Source: Pseudomonas wadenswilerensis
GTDB taxonomy: Bacteria; Pseudomonadota; Gammaproteobacteria; Pseudomonadales; Pseudomonadaceae
DNA length: 64,000 bases
Direction of reading: 5' to 3'
NCBI RefSeq assembly: GCF_900497695.1
Contig: NZ_UIDD01000005.1
Span: 124,001-188,000, forward strand
The position numbers and the translations under genes are program-made. Positions within the stretch are counted from its first letter, which is position 1; each line of letters opens with the position of its first letter. This document shows positions 8,196 through 16,935 of this stretch, piece by piece. Below the pieces are notes generated by a model. It did no database searches, was not told the DNA's origin, and was given only the letters and a program-made list of their open reading frames with translations.

Positions 8196-9380
8196 CTAGT
8201 GCTTGTTGCCGACCAGGCTATCGACTGCCGGCACGCGGGTATCGCTTTCCATCTGCGTATCGTGCTCAAGCTGATGGCTGAAGCTTTCCAGCGAACTGCC
8301 GGTGGCTTGCGAGTCGCTGGCGAACACCGGCGGGCTGAGCAGGTAGGCGGTCAGCAGGCGGCTCAGCGCCGCCAGGCTGTCGATATGGGTGCGCTCGTAG
8401 CCGTGGGTGGCGTCGCAACCAAAGGCCAGCAGGGCGGTGCGGATGTCGTGGCCGGCGGTGATCGCCGAGTGCGCGTCGCTGAAGTAGTAGCGAAACAGGT
8501 CGCGTCGCGCCGGCAGCTCGTACTCGCGGGCAAGCTTGAGCAGGTGGCGGGACAGGTGGTAGTCGTAGGGGCCGGCGGAGTCCTGCATGGCCACGCTGAC
8601 TGCATGCTCGCTGGAATGTTGCCCGGGCGCCACCGGGGCAATGTCGATGCCGACGAATTCACTGACGTCCCAAGGCAGGGCTGCGGCGGCGCCCGAGCCG
8701 GTCTCTTCGGTGATGGTGAACAGCGGGTGGCAGTCGATCAACGGCTGCGCGCCGCTTTCAACCACGGCCTTGAGCGATGCCAGCAGCGCTGCGACACCGG
8801 CCTTGTCATCCAGGTGGCGGGCGCTGATATGGCCGCTCTCGGTAAATTCCGGCAACGGGTCGAAGGCGACGAAGTCACCGATGCCAATGCCCAGCGACTC
8901 GCAATCGGCGCGGGTGGTGCAGTAGGCATCCAGGCGCAGTTCGATGTGCTCCCAACTGACCGGCATCTGGTCGATGGCGGTGTTGAACGCATGCCCGCTG
9001 GCCATCAGCGGCAACACGCTGCCGCGCAGCACGCCAGTGTCGGTGAAGACACTGACGCGGCTGCCTTCGGCAAAGCGGCTGGACCAGCAACCCACCGCTG
9101 CCAGCGACAGCCGGCCGTTGTCCTGGATCGCCCGCACGCTGGCGCCAATGGTGTCCAGGTGCGCGGACACCGCACGGTCCGGCGAGCTCTTGCGGCCCTT
9201 GAGGGTGGCGCGGATGGTGCCGCGGCGGGTCAGCTCGAAGGGGATGCCGAGCTCTTCCAGACGTTCGGCGACGTAGCGCACGATGGTGTCGGTGAAGCCG
9301 GTGGGGCTGGGGATGGCGAGCATTTCCAGCAGGACTTTCTGCAGGTAGTTGAGGTCCGGTTCGGGGATCTGTTCTGGCAT
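8196..9380 (-). CDS. M42 family peptidase of the NAGGN osmoprotectant system
   Basis: A 394-residue zinc aminopeptidase-like protein (M42/M20 clan). Metal-ligand motifs are SAHLDT (His74, Asp76), LDDKAG (Asp191/192) and the TEETGSG pair Glu225-Glu226; a further His is in THGYERTHID. The start at 9380 has AGGAGT five bases upstream. A longer start at 9398, overlapping the ngg stop as ATGA, is possible. It always accompanies asnO and ngg in NAGGN loci and presumably trims or recycles the dipeptide, but its role is not proven. It is the third gene of the operon. Confidence 0.85.
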   Translation of the reverse strand: MPEQIPEPDLNYLQKVLLEMLAIPSPTGFTDTIVRYVAERLEELGIPFELTRRGTIRATLKGRKSSPDRAVSAHLDTIGASVRAIQDNGRLSLAAVGCWSSRFAEGSRVSVFTDTGVLRGSVLPLMASGHAFNTAIDQMPVSWEHIELRLDAYCTTRADCESLGIGIGDFVAFDPLPEFTESGHISARHLDDKAGVAALLASLKAVVESGAQPLIDCHPLFTITEETGSGAAAALPWDVSEFVGIDIAPVAPGQHSSEHAVSVAMQDSAGPYDYHLSRHLLKLAREYELPARRDLFRYYFSDAHSAITAGHDIRTALLAFGCDATHGYERTHIDSLAALSRLLTAYLLSPPVFASDSQATGSSLESFSHQLEHDTQMESDTRVPAVDSLVGNKH

Positions 9381-9394
9381 GCGAACTCCTGTGC

Positions 9395-11140
9395 TCATGG
9401 CGCCGGTCGGCTGTGGGGGAACAACAGGTCGACGAAGCGCTCGGCAGTTGGTTGCGGTTCATGGTTGGCCAGGCCGACCCGCTCATTGGCTTCGATGAAT
9501 ACGTAGTCGGGCTGGTCGGCGGCCTTGACCATCAGGTCCAGGCCCACCACCGGAATGTCCAGGGCGCGGGCGGCGCGGATGGCGGCGTCCACCAGCACTG
9601 GGTGCAGGCGTTCGCTGACGTCCTCCAGGCAGCCTCCGGTGTGCAGGTTGGCAGTGCCGCGCACCACCAGGCGCTGGCCGGCGGGCAGCACGGTGTCGTA
9701 GTCGACGCCGGCGGCGTGCAGGGTGCGCTGGGTTTCGTGGTCCAGGGGGATGCGGCTTTCGCCGCCGGTCGCCGCCTGGCGCCGACGGCTCTGGGCTTCG
9801 ATCAGGGCGCCGACGGCGTGCTGGCCGTCGCCGACGATCTGCGCCGGATGGCGGATGGCGGCGGCCACCACCTCGAAACCGATGACCACGATGCGCAGGT
9901 CGAGGCCGGCGTGGAAGCTTTCCAGCAGCACGCGGCTGTCGAATTGCCGGGCGGCCTCTACCGCTTCATTGATTTCCTCCAGGGTGGTCAGATTGACTGC
10001 CACGCCGTTGCCTTGTTCGCCGTCCAGCGGCTTGACCACCACCGCGCCGTGGTCTTCGAGGAAGGCCAGGTTGTCGTCGGCATTGCCGGCCAGTTGCTGC
10101 GCGGGGACTTGCAAGCCGGCGTTGGCGAGCACCTTGTGGGTCAGGCTTTTGTCCTGGCACAGGGTCATACTGACCGCCGTGGTCAGGTCGCTCAGCGACT
10201 CCCGGCAACGTACCCGCCGACCGCCATGGATAAGGGTGAACAGGCCGCCATCGGCATCGTCGACCTGCACCTCGATACCGCGCCGGTACGCCTCTTCGAC
10301 GATGATCCGCGCATAGGGGTTGAGCCCGGTTTCAGGGCTTGGGCCGAGGAACAGCGGCTGGTTGATGCCGTTCTTGCGCTTGACCGCGAAGGTCGGCAGG
10401 TTGCGAAACCCCAGCTTGGCGTACAGGCGCTTGGCCTGGCGGTTGTCGTGCAGCACCGAGAGGTCGAGGCAGGTCAGGCCGCGGCTCATGAAGTGCTCGA
10501 TCAAATGCCGCACCAGCACTTCGCCGACACCGGGACGGGTGCACTGTGGGTCCACCGCCAGGCACCAGAGGCTGCAGCCATGCTCCGGATCGGCGAAGGC
10601 CTTGTAATGATTCAGGCCCATGACGCTGCCAATGATCGCGCCGCTGTCTTCGTCTTCGGCCAGCCAGTAGACCGGCCCGCCATGGTGGCGCGGGGTCAGC
10701 AGCTCGGGGTCGATCGGCAGCATGCCGCGGGCCTGGTACAGGGCGTTGATGGCCTGCCAGTCGCTGTCGCTCTGCGCCCGGCGGATACGAAAGCCGCGAA
10801 ACACCCGCTGCGCCGGACGGTAGTCGCTGAACCACAGGCGCAGGGTATCGGACGGGTCGAGGAACAGTTGCTGGGGCGCCTGAGCCAGCACTTGCTGCGG
10901 CGCCGCCACGTACAAGGCGATATCGCGCTCGCCGGGGCGTTCGTCGAGCAAGGCGCTGGCCAGGCTGGCCGGGTCAGGGTAGGTGTGGCCGATCAGCAGC
11001 CGACCCCAGCCGCAATGCAGCGAACGCGGCTGGTCGTGGGGCTGGCTGCCATCGCCGGCCAGTTGCGCCTGCAGTCGCTCATAGGACGGCACCTGGCCGC
11101 GCAGCAGGCGCTGGCCGTAAGGTGAGGCATGGGCTTTCAT
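9395..11140 (-). CDS. ngg: N-acetylglutaminylglutamine synthetase
   Basis: A 581-residue two-domain enzyme. The first half is a GNAT acetyltransferase (WCLAVDPQCTRPGVGEVLVRHL; CLDLSVLHDNRQAKRLYAKLG). The second half is an ATP-grasp ligase (AVVVKPLDGEQGNGVAVNLT; VFIEANERVGLANHEPQPTAE). It couples two glutamines and acetylates the product to form N-acetylglutaminylglutamine, which AsnO converts to the amide NAGGN, a compatible solute in Pseudomonas and Sinorhizobium. It begins three bases after the asnO stop and overlaps the peptidase region, so all three genes are co-transcribed. Confidence 0.92.
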   Translation of the reverse strand: MKAHASPYGQRLLRGQVPSYERLQAQLAGDGSQPHDQPRSLHCGWGRLLIGHTYPDPASLASALLDERPGERDIALYVAAPQQVLAQAPQQLFLDPSDTLRLWFSDYRPAQRVFRGFRIRRAQSDSDWQAINALYQARGMLPIDPELLTPRHHGGPVYWLAEDEDSGAIIGSVMGLNHYKAFADPEHGCSLWCLAVDPQCTRPGVGEVLVRHLIEHFMSRGLTCLDLSVLHDNRQAKRLYAKLGFRNLPTFAVKRKNGINQPLFLGPSPETGLNPYARIIVEEAYRRGIEVQVDDADGGLFTLIHGGRRVRCRESLSDLTTAVSMTLCQDKSLTHKVLANAGLQVPAQQLAGNADDNLAFLEDHGAVVVKPLDGEQGNGVAVNLTTLEEINEAVEAARQFDSRVLLESFHAGLDLRIVVIGFEVVAAAIRHPAQIVGDGQHAVGALIEAQSRRRQAATGGESRIPLDHETQRTLHAAGVDYDTVLPAGQRLVVRGTANLHTGGCLEDVSERLHPVLVDAAIRAARALDIPVVGLDLMVKAADQPDYVFIEANERVGLANHEPQPTAERFVDLLFPHSRPAP

Positions 11141-11143
11141 CGA

Positions 11144-12931
11144 TCAGATTCCTTGTTCGCTGAGCCACAGGTTCAAGGCGGCCAGTTGCCAGAGCTTGGA
11201 GCCGCGCAGCGGCGTCAACTGACCATGGGGATCGCTGAGCAGGCGGTCGAGGGCGGCGGGGGTGAACAGGCCGCGGTCCTGGCTGGGATCGAGCAGCAGT
11301 TCACGCACCCAGTCCAGGGTTGCGCCCTGCAGGTGCTTGAGGCCCGGCACCGGGAAGTAGCCCTTTTTGCGGTCGATGACTTCGCTGGGGATGACCAGCC
11401 GCGCGGCTTCCTTGAGCACCTGCTTGCCGCCGTCGGGCAGCTTGAAGCGTGCCGGAATCCGCGCCGAGAGTTCGACCAGGCGGTAGTCGAGGAACGGCGT
11501 GCGCGCCTCCAGGCCCCAGGCCATGGTCATGTTGTCGACCCGTTTGACCGGGTCGTCGACCAGCATCACCGTGCTGTCCAGGCGCAGGGCTTTATCCACC
11601 GCATCGCTGGCCCCGGGCTGGGCGAAGTGCTGGCGGACGAAGTCGCCGGCAGCGTCGTGATCGAGCAGCCAGGACGGCTGCACGGTGGCGGCGTAGTCGT
11701 CGTAGCTGCGGTCGAAGAAGGCCTCGCGATAGGCCGCGAACGGATCGCGTGCGCCGTCGACCTGCGGGTACCAGTGATAACCGGCGAACAGCTCGTCGGC
11801 GCCCTGGCCGCTTTGCACCACTTTGCAGTGCTTGGCCACCTCCCGCGACAGCAGGTAGAAGGCAATGCAGTCGTGGCTGACCATCGGCTCGCTCATGGCG
11901 CGGAAAGCTGCCGGCAATTGCTCGATGACCTCCCGCTCGTCGATGCGCAACTGATGATGACGGGTGCCGTAATGGCGGGCGATCAGGTCGGAGTACTGGA
12001 ACTCGTCGCCGCGTTCGCCGCCGGCATCCTCGAAGCCGATGGAGAAGGTCGACAGGTCGTCGACGCCGACCTCGCGCAGCAGGCCGACCAGCAGGCTCGA
12101 ATCGACACCGCCGGAGAGCAGCACGCCGACATCCACGGCGGCGCGCTGACGAATCGCCACCGCCTCGCGGGTGCTGTCGAGTACACGATCGCGCCAGTCC
12201 TCCAGGCTCAGGTCCTGTTCATCGGTGCGCGGGCCGTAATGCAGTTGCCACCAGACCTGCTGCTCGCAGCGGCCCTGGGCGTCAATGCGCATCCAGCTGG
12301 CCGGTGGCAATTTCTCGACATTGGCCAGCAGGGTGCGCGGCGCCGGCACCACGGCGTGGAAGTTCAGGTAGTGGTTGAGCGCCAGCGGGTCGAGCACCGG
12401 GTTGATGTCGCCGCCTTTGAGCAGCGCCGGTAGGCTTGAGGCAAAGCGCAGGCGTTCGCCGGTGCGCGACAGGTACAGGGGTTTGACCCCGAGGCGGTCG
12501 CGGGCGAGGAACAGTTGCTGGCTGTCGCGCTCCCAGATCGCCAGGGCAAACATACCGTTCAGGCGCGGCAGCAGGTCGGCGCCCCAGGCGTGATAACCCT
12601 TGAGCAGCACTTCGGTATCACCGTCCGAATAGAAGGCATAACCGAGGCTTTCCAGCTCGCTGCGTAGCTCGGGGAAGTTATAGATGGCACCGTTGAAGGC
12701 CAGCGACAGGCCCAACGGATTATCGACCATGGGCTGGGCCGAGCCGTCGGACAGGTCCATGATTTTCAGTCGGCGATGGCCGAGGGCAATCGGCCCCTGG
12801 CTATAAAAGCCCCAGGCGTCGGGGCCGCGAGGTGCCAGGTGATGGGTGATCCGCTCGACTGCGGCGAGGTCCGCCGGGCGTGGTGGGTGGGCAACAGGGG
12901 TGAAACGAAACTCTCCAGCTAATCCGCACAT
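11144..12931 (-). CDS. asnO: N-acetylglutaminylglutamine amidotransferase
   Basis: A 595-residue asparagine-synthase family protein. Cys2 of MCGLAGEF is the class II glutaminase nucleophile. The synthetase domain carries the PP-loop SGGVDS at 273-278 and ends LNLWLSEQGI. In this context it amidates the C-terminal glutamine to give NAGGN rather than making asparagine. It is the first gene of the asnO-ngg-peptidase operon, and its leader holds a small hairpin at 12962-12980. The family is certain; the specific substrate is inferred from the tight linkage to ngg. Confidence 0.9.
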   Translation of the reverse strand: MCGLAGEFRFTPVAHPPRPADLAAVERITHHLAPRGPDAWGFYSQGPIALGHRRLKIMDLSDGSAQPMVDNPLGLSLAFNGAIYNFPELRSELESLGYAFYSDGDTEVLLKGYHAWGADLLPRLNGMFALAIWERDSQQLFLARDRLGVKPLYLSRTGERLRFASSLPALLKGGDINPVLDPLALNHYLNFHAVVPAPRTLLANVEKLPPASWMRIDAQGRCEQQVWWQLHYGPRTDEQDLSLEDWRDRVLDSTREAVAIRQRAAVDVGVLLSGGVDSSLLVGLLREVGVDDLSTFSIGFEDAGGERGDEFQYSDLIARHYGTRHHQLRIDEREVIEQLPAAFRAMSEPMVSHDCIAFYLLSREVAKHCKVVQSGQGADELFAGYHWYPQVDGARDPFAAYREAFFDRSYDDYAATVQPSWLLDHDAAGDFVRQHFAQPGASDAVDKALRLDSTVMLVDDPVKRVDNMTMAWGLEARTPFLDYRLVELSARIPARFKLPDGGKQVLKEAARLVIPSEVIDRKKGYFPVPGLKHLQGATLDWVRELLLDPSQDRGLFTPAALDRLLSDPHGQLTPLRGSKLWQLAALNLWLSEQGI

Positions 12932-12961
12932 AAGTCCTTACCGGTTTTGCCGTTGGGGAAA

Positions 12962-12980
12962 GTGCCCGAACCGCGGGCAC
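12962..12980 (-). promoter_or_regulatory. Hairpin in the 5' leader of the NAGGN operon
   Basis: GTGCCCG / CGGGCAC, a perfect 7-bp stem with a 5-base loop, lies 31 bases upstream of the asnO start. It may act at the mRNA level or as an operator. Confidence 0.35.
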
Positions 12981-13021
12981 ATGGAAACTGACCGGTGCGG
13001 ATAGCGAGAGTTTTAGATCAA

Positions 13022-13110
13022 TCGGTTATAAGCTGTAGCTGCAAGCGACAAGCTTCAAGCTGCAAGAGGGCGCCGGGTCAATCAGCTTTTAGTGTGTGGC
13101 TTGCCGCTTG
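13022..13110. repeat. AGCTGCAAGC-type repeat pair overlapping the mnmC 3' end
   Basis: The arm AGCTGCAAGCGACAAGCTTC and the opposing arm GTGGCTTGCCGCTTGCCGCT bracket about 50 bases. Similar to the pair at 5896-5985. The right arm lies inside the last codons of mnmC. Confidence 0.6.
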
Positions 13111-15097
13111 CCGCTGCTTTTTTCCCCCTGATCAACTCCCGCAACATGAAGCGATTCGGGTGGCAGGCTTCGGCCACCGCGCGGGGCACTGGCAGGGGGG
13201 CGTTGTCGGCCCAGGCGGCGATCAATTCGCCTGAAAGCGGCGCGGTGATCAGCCCGCGCGAGCCATGGCCGCTGTTGATGAACAGGCCTTCGAGCCAGGG
13301 GCAGGGGGTGGCGGGAATTTGCCGGGCATCCCGGGCCAGTACCGCGTAGTCCTGGTTGAACTGCGCCTGGTCAGCCAGCGGGCCGACAATCGGCAAGTAG
13401 TCGGGGCTGGTGCAGCGAAAGGCGGCGCGCCCTTGCAGGGCATGCGGGTCGAGGCTGTGGGCACCCAGGCGTTCGGCCAGGTCGCTGGAGATCTCTTCGA
13501 GCAAGCCGAGGTTGCCGACGTGCTCGCCGGTGGTGGGCGTGAGGTCGGTATTGTGGAAGTCGAAGCTGGCGCCGAGGGTGTGTTCACCGTTGCGTGGCGG
13601 TGCTACATAGCCGTCGGCGCAGACCACCGTGGCCAGCGCCTGGCTTTGCCCAGTGACCGGCAGGCGGGTGATCTGCCCGCGAATGCGCTTGAGCGGCAGG
13701 CCGGCGCAAGGCTCGAAACGCTGGATTTCTGCGGCTGTAGCCAGTATCACCAGCGGCGCGCTGGCCAGCAGTTTGTCGCTTTCCCAGGCCTGCCACTGGC
13801 CATCGGCCTTGCGCAGTTGCAGCACTTGATGATGGGGCAGCAAGGTGATGTTCGGGTGTTGCAGTTGCGCCTGGCACAGCGCTGGCGGATGCACCCAGCC
13901 GCCTTCGGGGTAGAACAGCCCGCCACTGCCCAGGGCAACCCCGGCCAGTTGTTCAGCCTGCTCACGGTCCAGGCGTTGCAGCAATTGCGGATCGAAAGCC
14001 TCGGCCAGTTGTTGCTGGCGTTGGTCTTCCTTGGCGTCGAAGGCCAGTTGCAGTACCCCGCAGCCATCCCAATCCTGCCCGCGCTGCAGGCGTTCGAGCA
14101 GTCGCCGGGTGTAGCCGAAACCGCTGAGGATCAAGCGCGACAACGCCGTGCCGTGAGCGGACAACTTGAGGTACAGCACCCCTTGCGGGTTACCCGAGGC
14201 TTCTGCTGCCGGCGTGGCATGGCGTTCCAGCACCTTCACCTGCCAACCGCGGGCAGCAAGGCTGGCGGCGCTGGCGCAACCGGCAAGGCCGGCGCCGATC
14301 ACCAGCGCCTGGCGCGGCCCGGGCACTGCGGGCGGGCGGGCAAACCACGGCGCGCTGGCGGGCGGCAGCGGTTGTTCGGCCGGCCAACCGTTGAAGGTGC
14401 CGCGCAGGATCTCCCATTTCTTGCCGATGCCAGGAATGCGCTTCATGGTAAAGCCCACGGCAATCAGGCCGCGGCGTACCCAGCCGGTACTGGTGAAGGT
14501 GCCGAGGGTGGCGGTGGGCGATGACAGCCGGCCGATCTGGGCGAACAATTCCGGGGTCCACATTTCCGGATTCTTGGCCGGGGCAAAACCGTCGAGAAAC
14601 CAGGCGTCGACTTCGGCATCGAGCTGCGGCAATTGCTCCAGCACATCACCGATCATCAAGGTCAGGCGCACCCGGCCCTGTTCGAACTCGAACGGCTGGA
14701 AGCCTTCGTGCACCGCCACATATTGGGCCAGCAACTGGCTGCTGAACGGCGCCAGCGCCGGCCACAGGGCCAGGGCGCGGCTGAGGTCGGCGCGGGTCAG
14801 GGGGTATTTTTCGACGCTGATGAAATGCAGCCGCGCATCGGCCGGGGCGCACTCGGCAAACAGCTGCCAGGCGCAGAAGAAATTCAAGCCGGTGCCGAAG
14901 CCGGTTTCGCCGATCACCAGGCACTGGCCCGGCCCCAGCGCGCTGAAACGCTGGCGCAGGTCGTTCTGGTCGATGAACACATGACGGGTTTCCTCCAGGC
15001 TCTGCTCCTTGGAGAAATAGATGTCGTCGTATTGGCGCGAGTGCGGTCGGCCCTGGTCATCCCAGTCGATCTGGGCGTATTGGGTTACTTCGGTCAT
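13082..15097 (-). CDS. mnmC: Bifunctional tRNA 5-methylaminomethyl-2-thiouridine biosynthesis protein
   Basis: A 671-residue fusion. The N-terminal ~240 residues are the SAM-dependent methyltransferase domain (VIGETGFGTGLNFFCAWQLF; DAWFLDGFAPAKNPEMW). The rest is the FAD-dependent oxidoreductase (LVIGAGLAGCASAASLAARGW, the dinucleotide fold near residue 265). It converts cmnm5s2U34 to mnm5s2U34 in tRNA wobble positions. The last ten or so codons (AAASGKPHTKS) coincide with one arm of an intergenic repeat, so the C-terminal tail has been supplied by repeat sequence. Monocistronic on the minus strand. Confidence 0.93.
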   Translation of the reverse strand: MTEVTQYAQIDWDDQGRPHSRQYDDIYFSKEQSLEETRHVFIDQNDLRQRFSALGPGQCLVIGETGFGTGLNFFCAWQLFAECAPADARLHFISVEKYPLTRADLSRALALWPALAPFSSQLLAQYVAVHEGFQPFEFEQGRVRLTLMIGDVLEQLPQLDAEVDAWFLDGFAPAKNPEMWTPELFAQIGRLSSPTATLGTFTSTGWVRRGLIAVGFTMKRIPGIGKKWEILRGTFNGWPAEQPLPPASAPWFARPPAVPGPRQALVIGAGLAGCASAASLAARGWQVKVLERHATPAAEASGNPQGVLYLKLSAHGTALSRLILSGFGYTRRLLERLQRGQDWDGCGVLQLAFDAKEDQRQQQLAEAFDPQLLQRLDREQAEQLAGVALGSGGLFYPEGGWVHPPALCQAQLQHPNITLLPHHQVLQLRKADGQWQAWESDKLLASAPLVILATAAEIQRFEPCAGLPLKRIRGQITRLPVTGQSQALATVVCADGYVAPPRNGEHTLGASFDFHNTDLTPTTGEHVGNLGLLEEISSDLAERLGAHSLDPHALQGRAAFRCTSPDYLPIVGPLADQAQFNQDYAVLARDARQIPATPCPWLEGLFINSGHGSRGLITAPLSGELIAAWADNAPLPVPRAVAEACHPNRFMLRELIRGKKAAASGKPHTKS

Positions 15098-15232
15098 GTT
15101 CGGCTCAGCATTGGCAAGAGGGCCATTTTAGCTGATCGGCGCCAGGCTGTTTGACCTGTGGCAGGCTTTGTTTTGTGCCGACAAAGGTTTCGACAATCCG
15201 CTAGTCTTGCTTATCCAAGTAGGGAGCCTGGT

Positions 15233-16726
15233 ATGTTCGAATCCGCTGAAATTGGTCACGCCATCGACAAAGACACCTATGAAGCCGAGGTCCCGGCGCT
15301 GCGTGAAGCGCTGCTCGAGGCCCAGTTCGAACTCAAGCAGCAGGCGCGGTTCCCGGTGATCGTGCTGATCAACGGCATCGAAGGCGCGGGCAAGGGCGAG
15401 ACGGTCAAGCTGCTCAATGAATGGATGGACCCGCGCCTGATCGAGGTGCGCACTTTCGACCAGCAGACCGACGAAGAACTCGCTCGCCCCCCCGCCTGGC
15501 GTTACTGGCGGGCGCTGCCGGCCAAGGGGCGGATGGGCGTGTTTTTCGGCAACTGGTACAGCCAGATGCTTCAGGGGCGGGTGCACGGCCAGTTCAAGGA
15601 TGCCGTGCTCGACCAGGCTATCCGCGGCGCCGAGCGCCTGGAGGAGATGCTCTGCGATGAAGGTGCGCTGATCTTCAAGTTCTGGTTCCACCTGTCAAAG
15701 AAGCAGATGAAAGCCCGGCTCAAGGCGCTCCAGGACGACCCGCTGCACAGCTGGCGGATCAGCCCGCTGGACTGGCAACAGTCGGAAACCTACGACCGTT
15801 TCGTGCGTTTTGGTGAGCGGGTGCTGCGGCAAACCAGCCGGGACTACGCGCCCTGGCATGTGATCGAAGGCGTCGATCCGCATTACCGCAGCCTGGCCGT
15901 GGGCAAGATTCTGCTGGAAGGGCTGCAGACCGCGCTCAAGGTCAATCATGCGCCGATTCACCAGGCCAACATCGCCCCGCTGGGCGAAAGCATCGACCAG
16001 CGCAGCTTGCTCGGCAGCCTCGACCTGAGTCTGCGTCTGGACAAGAACGACTACCAGGAACAACTGATTACCGAACAGGCACGCCTGGCCGGCTTGTTGC
16101 GTGACAAGCGCATGCGCCGGCATGCCTTGATTGCCGTGTTTGAGGGCAACGACGCGGCGGGCAAGGGCGGCGCCATTCGCCGGGTGGCGGCAGCGCTCGA
16201 CCCACGCCAGTACCGCATCGTGCCGGTTGCCGCGCCCACCGACGAGGAGCGTGCGCAGCCGTACCTGTGGCGCTTCTGGCGGCATATTCCGGCGCGTGGC
16301 AAGTTCACCGTGTTCGACCGTTCCTGGTACGGCCGGGTGCTGGTCGAGCGGGTCGAAGGCTTTTGCAGCCAGGCCGACTGGATGCGCGCCTATGGCGAAA
16401 TCAACGACTTTGAAGAACAGCTGAGCAACGCGGGTGTGGTGGTGGTGAAGTTCTGGTTGTCGATTGACGAGCAGACCCAGCTCGAACGCTTCCAGGAGCG
16501 CGAGCAGATCCCGTTCAAGCGCTTCAAGATCACCGAAGAAGACTGGCGCAACCGCGACAAGTGGGGGCAGTACGCGGAGGCGGTGGGCGACATGGTCGAC
16601 CGGACCAGCACCGAGATCGCGCCCTGGACCCTGGTCGAAGCCAATGACAAGCGCTGGGCGCGGGTCAAGGTGTTGCGCACTATCAATGAGGCGCTGGAGG
16701 CGGCGTTCAAGAAGCACAAGAAATAG
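15233..16726 (+). CDS. pap: Polyphosphate:AMP phosphotransferase (two-domain PPK2)
   Basis: A 497-residue protein with two PPK2 domains in tandem. AGGGA lies just before the ATG at 15233; a longer frame from 15158 is not supported. The C-terminal domain has intact Walker A GNDAAGKGG (305-313) and Walker B FDRSWYGR (361-368). The N-terminal domain keeps GIEGAGKGE (48-56), but its Walker B position reads FFGNWYSQ (104-111), lacking the Asp-Arg. It is therefore likely that only the second domain is catalytic, as described for P. aeruginosa PA3455. It makes ADP from AMP and polyphosphate. A REP element follows the stop. Confidence 0.9.
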   Translation: MFESAEIGHAIDKDTYEAEVPALREALLEAQFELKQQARFPVIVLINGIEGAGKGETVKLLNEWMDPRLIEVRTFDQQTDEELARPPAWRYWRALPAKGRMGVFFGNWYSQMLQGRVHGQFKDAVLDQAIRGAERLEEMLCDEGALIFKFWFHLSKKQMKARLKALQDDPLHSWRISPLDWQQSETYDRFVRFGERVLRQTSRDYAPWHVIEGVDPHYRSLAVGKILLEGLQTALKVNHAPIHQANIAPLGESIDQRSLLGSLDLSLRLDKNDYQEQLITEQARLAGLLRDKRMRRHALIAVFEGNDAAGKGGAIRRVAAALDPRQYRIVPVAAPTDEERAQPYLWRFWRHIPARGKFTVFDRSWYGRVLVERVEGFCSQADWMRAYGEINDFEEQLSNAGVVVVKFWLSIDEQTQLERFQEREQIPFKRFKITEEDWRNRDKWGQYAEAVGDMVDRTSTEIAPWTLVEANDKRWARVKVLRTINEALEAAFKKHKK

Positions 16727-16730
16727 GACC

Positions 16731-16805
16731 TCATCGCTGGCAAGCCAGCTCCCACAGAAATGGTGCAAACCTGGCCTTGTGGGAGCCGGCCTTGCCGGCG
16801 ATGGG
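16731..16805. repeat. REP/BIME palindrome
   Basis: CTGGCAAGCCAGCTCCCACA arm, 20-base spacer, then TTGTGGGAGCCGGCCTTGCC arm ending GGCGATG. Lies four bases after the pap stop. Confidence 0.9.
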
Positions 16806-16935
16806 GCGCGTAGCGGCCCCAGCAGGAACTCAGGGAATGAAGTACTGAATTCTTTTCCGCAATCGCGCCTGTCTCCCCATCAGCCCACCCCGTAGAATCC
16901 GGTTTCCCCCCACCAAAGGGCTATCGAGGCTGGTT

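Noticed and set aside
8199..12433. Long plus-strand frames opposite the NAGGN operon
   Set aside because: Three consecutive frames mirror the three operon genes; translations are compositionally biased (Gly, Ala, Gln, His) and lack motifs.
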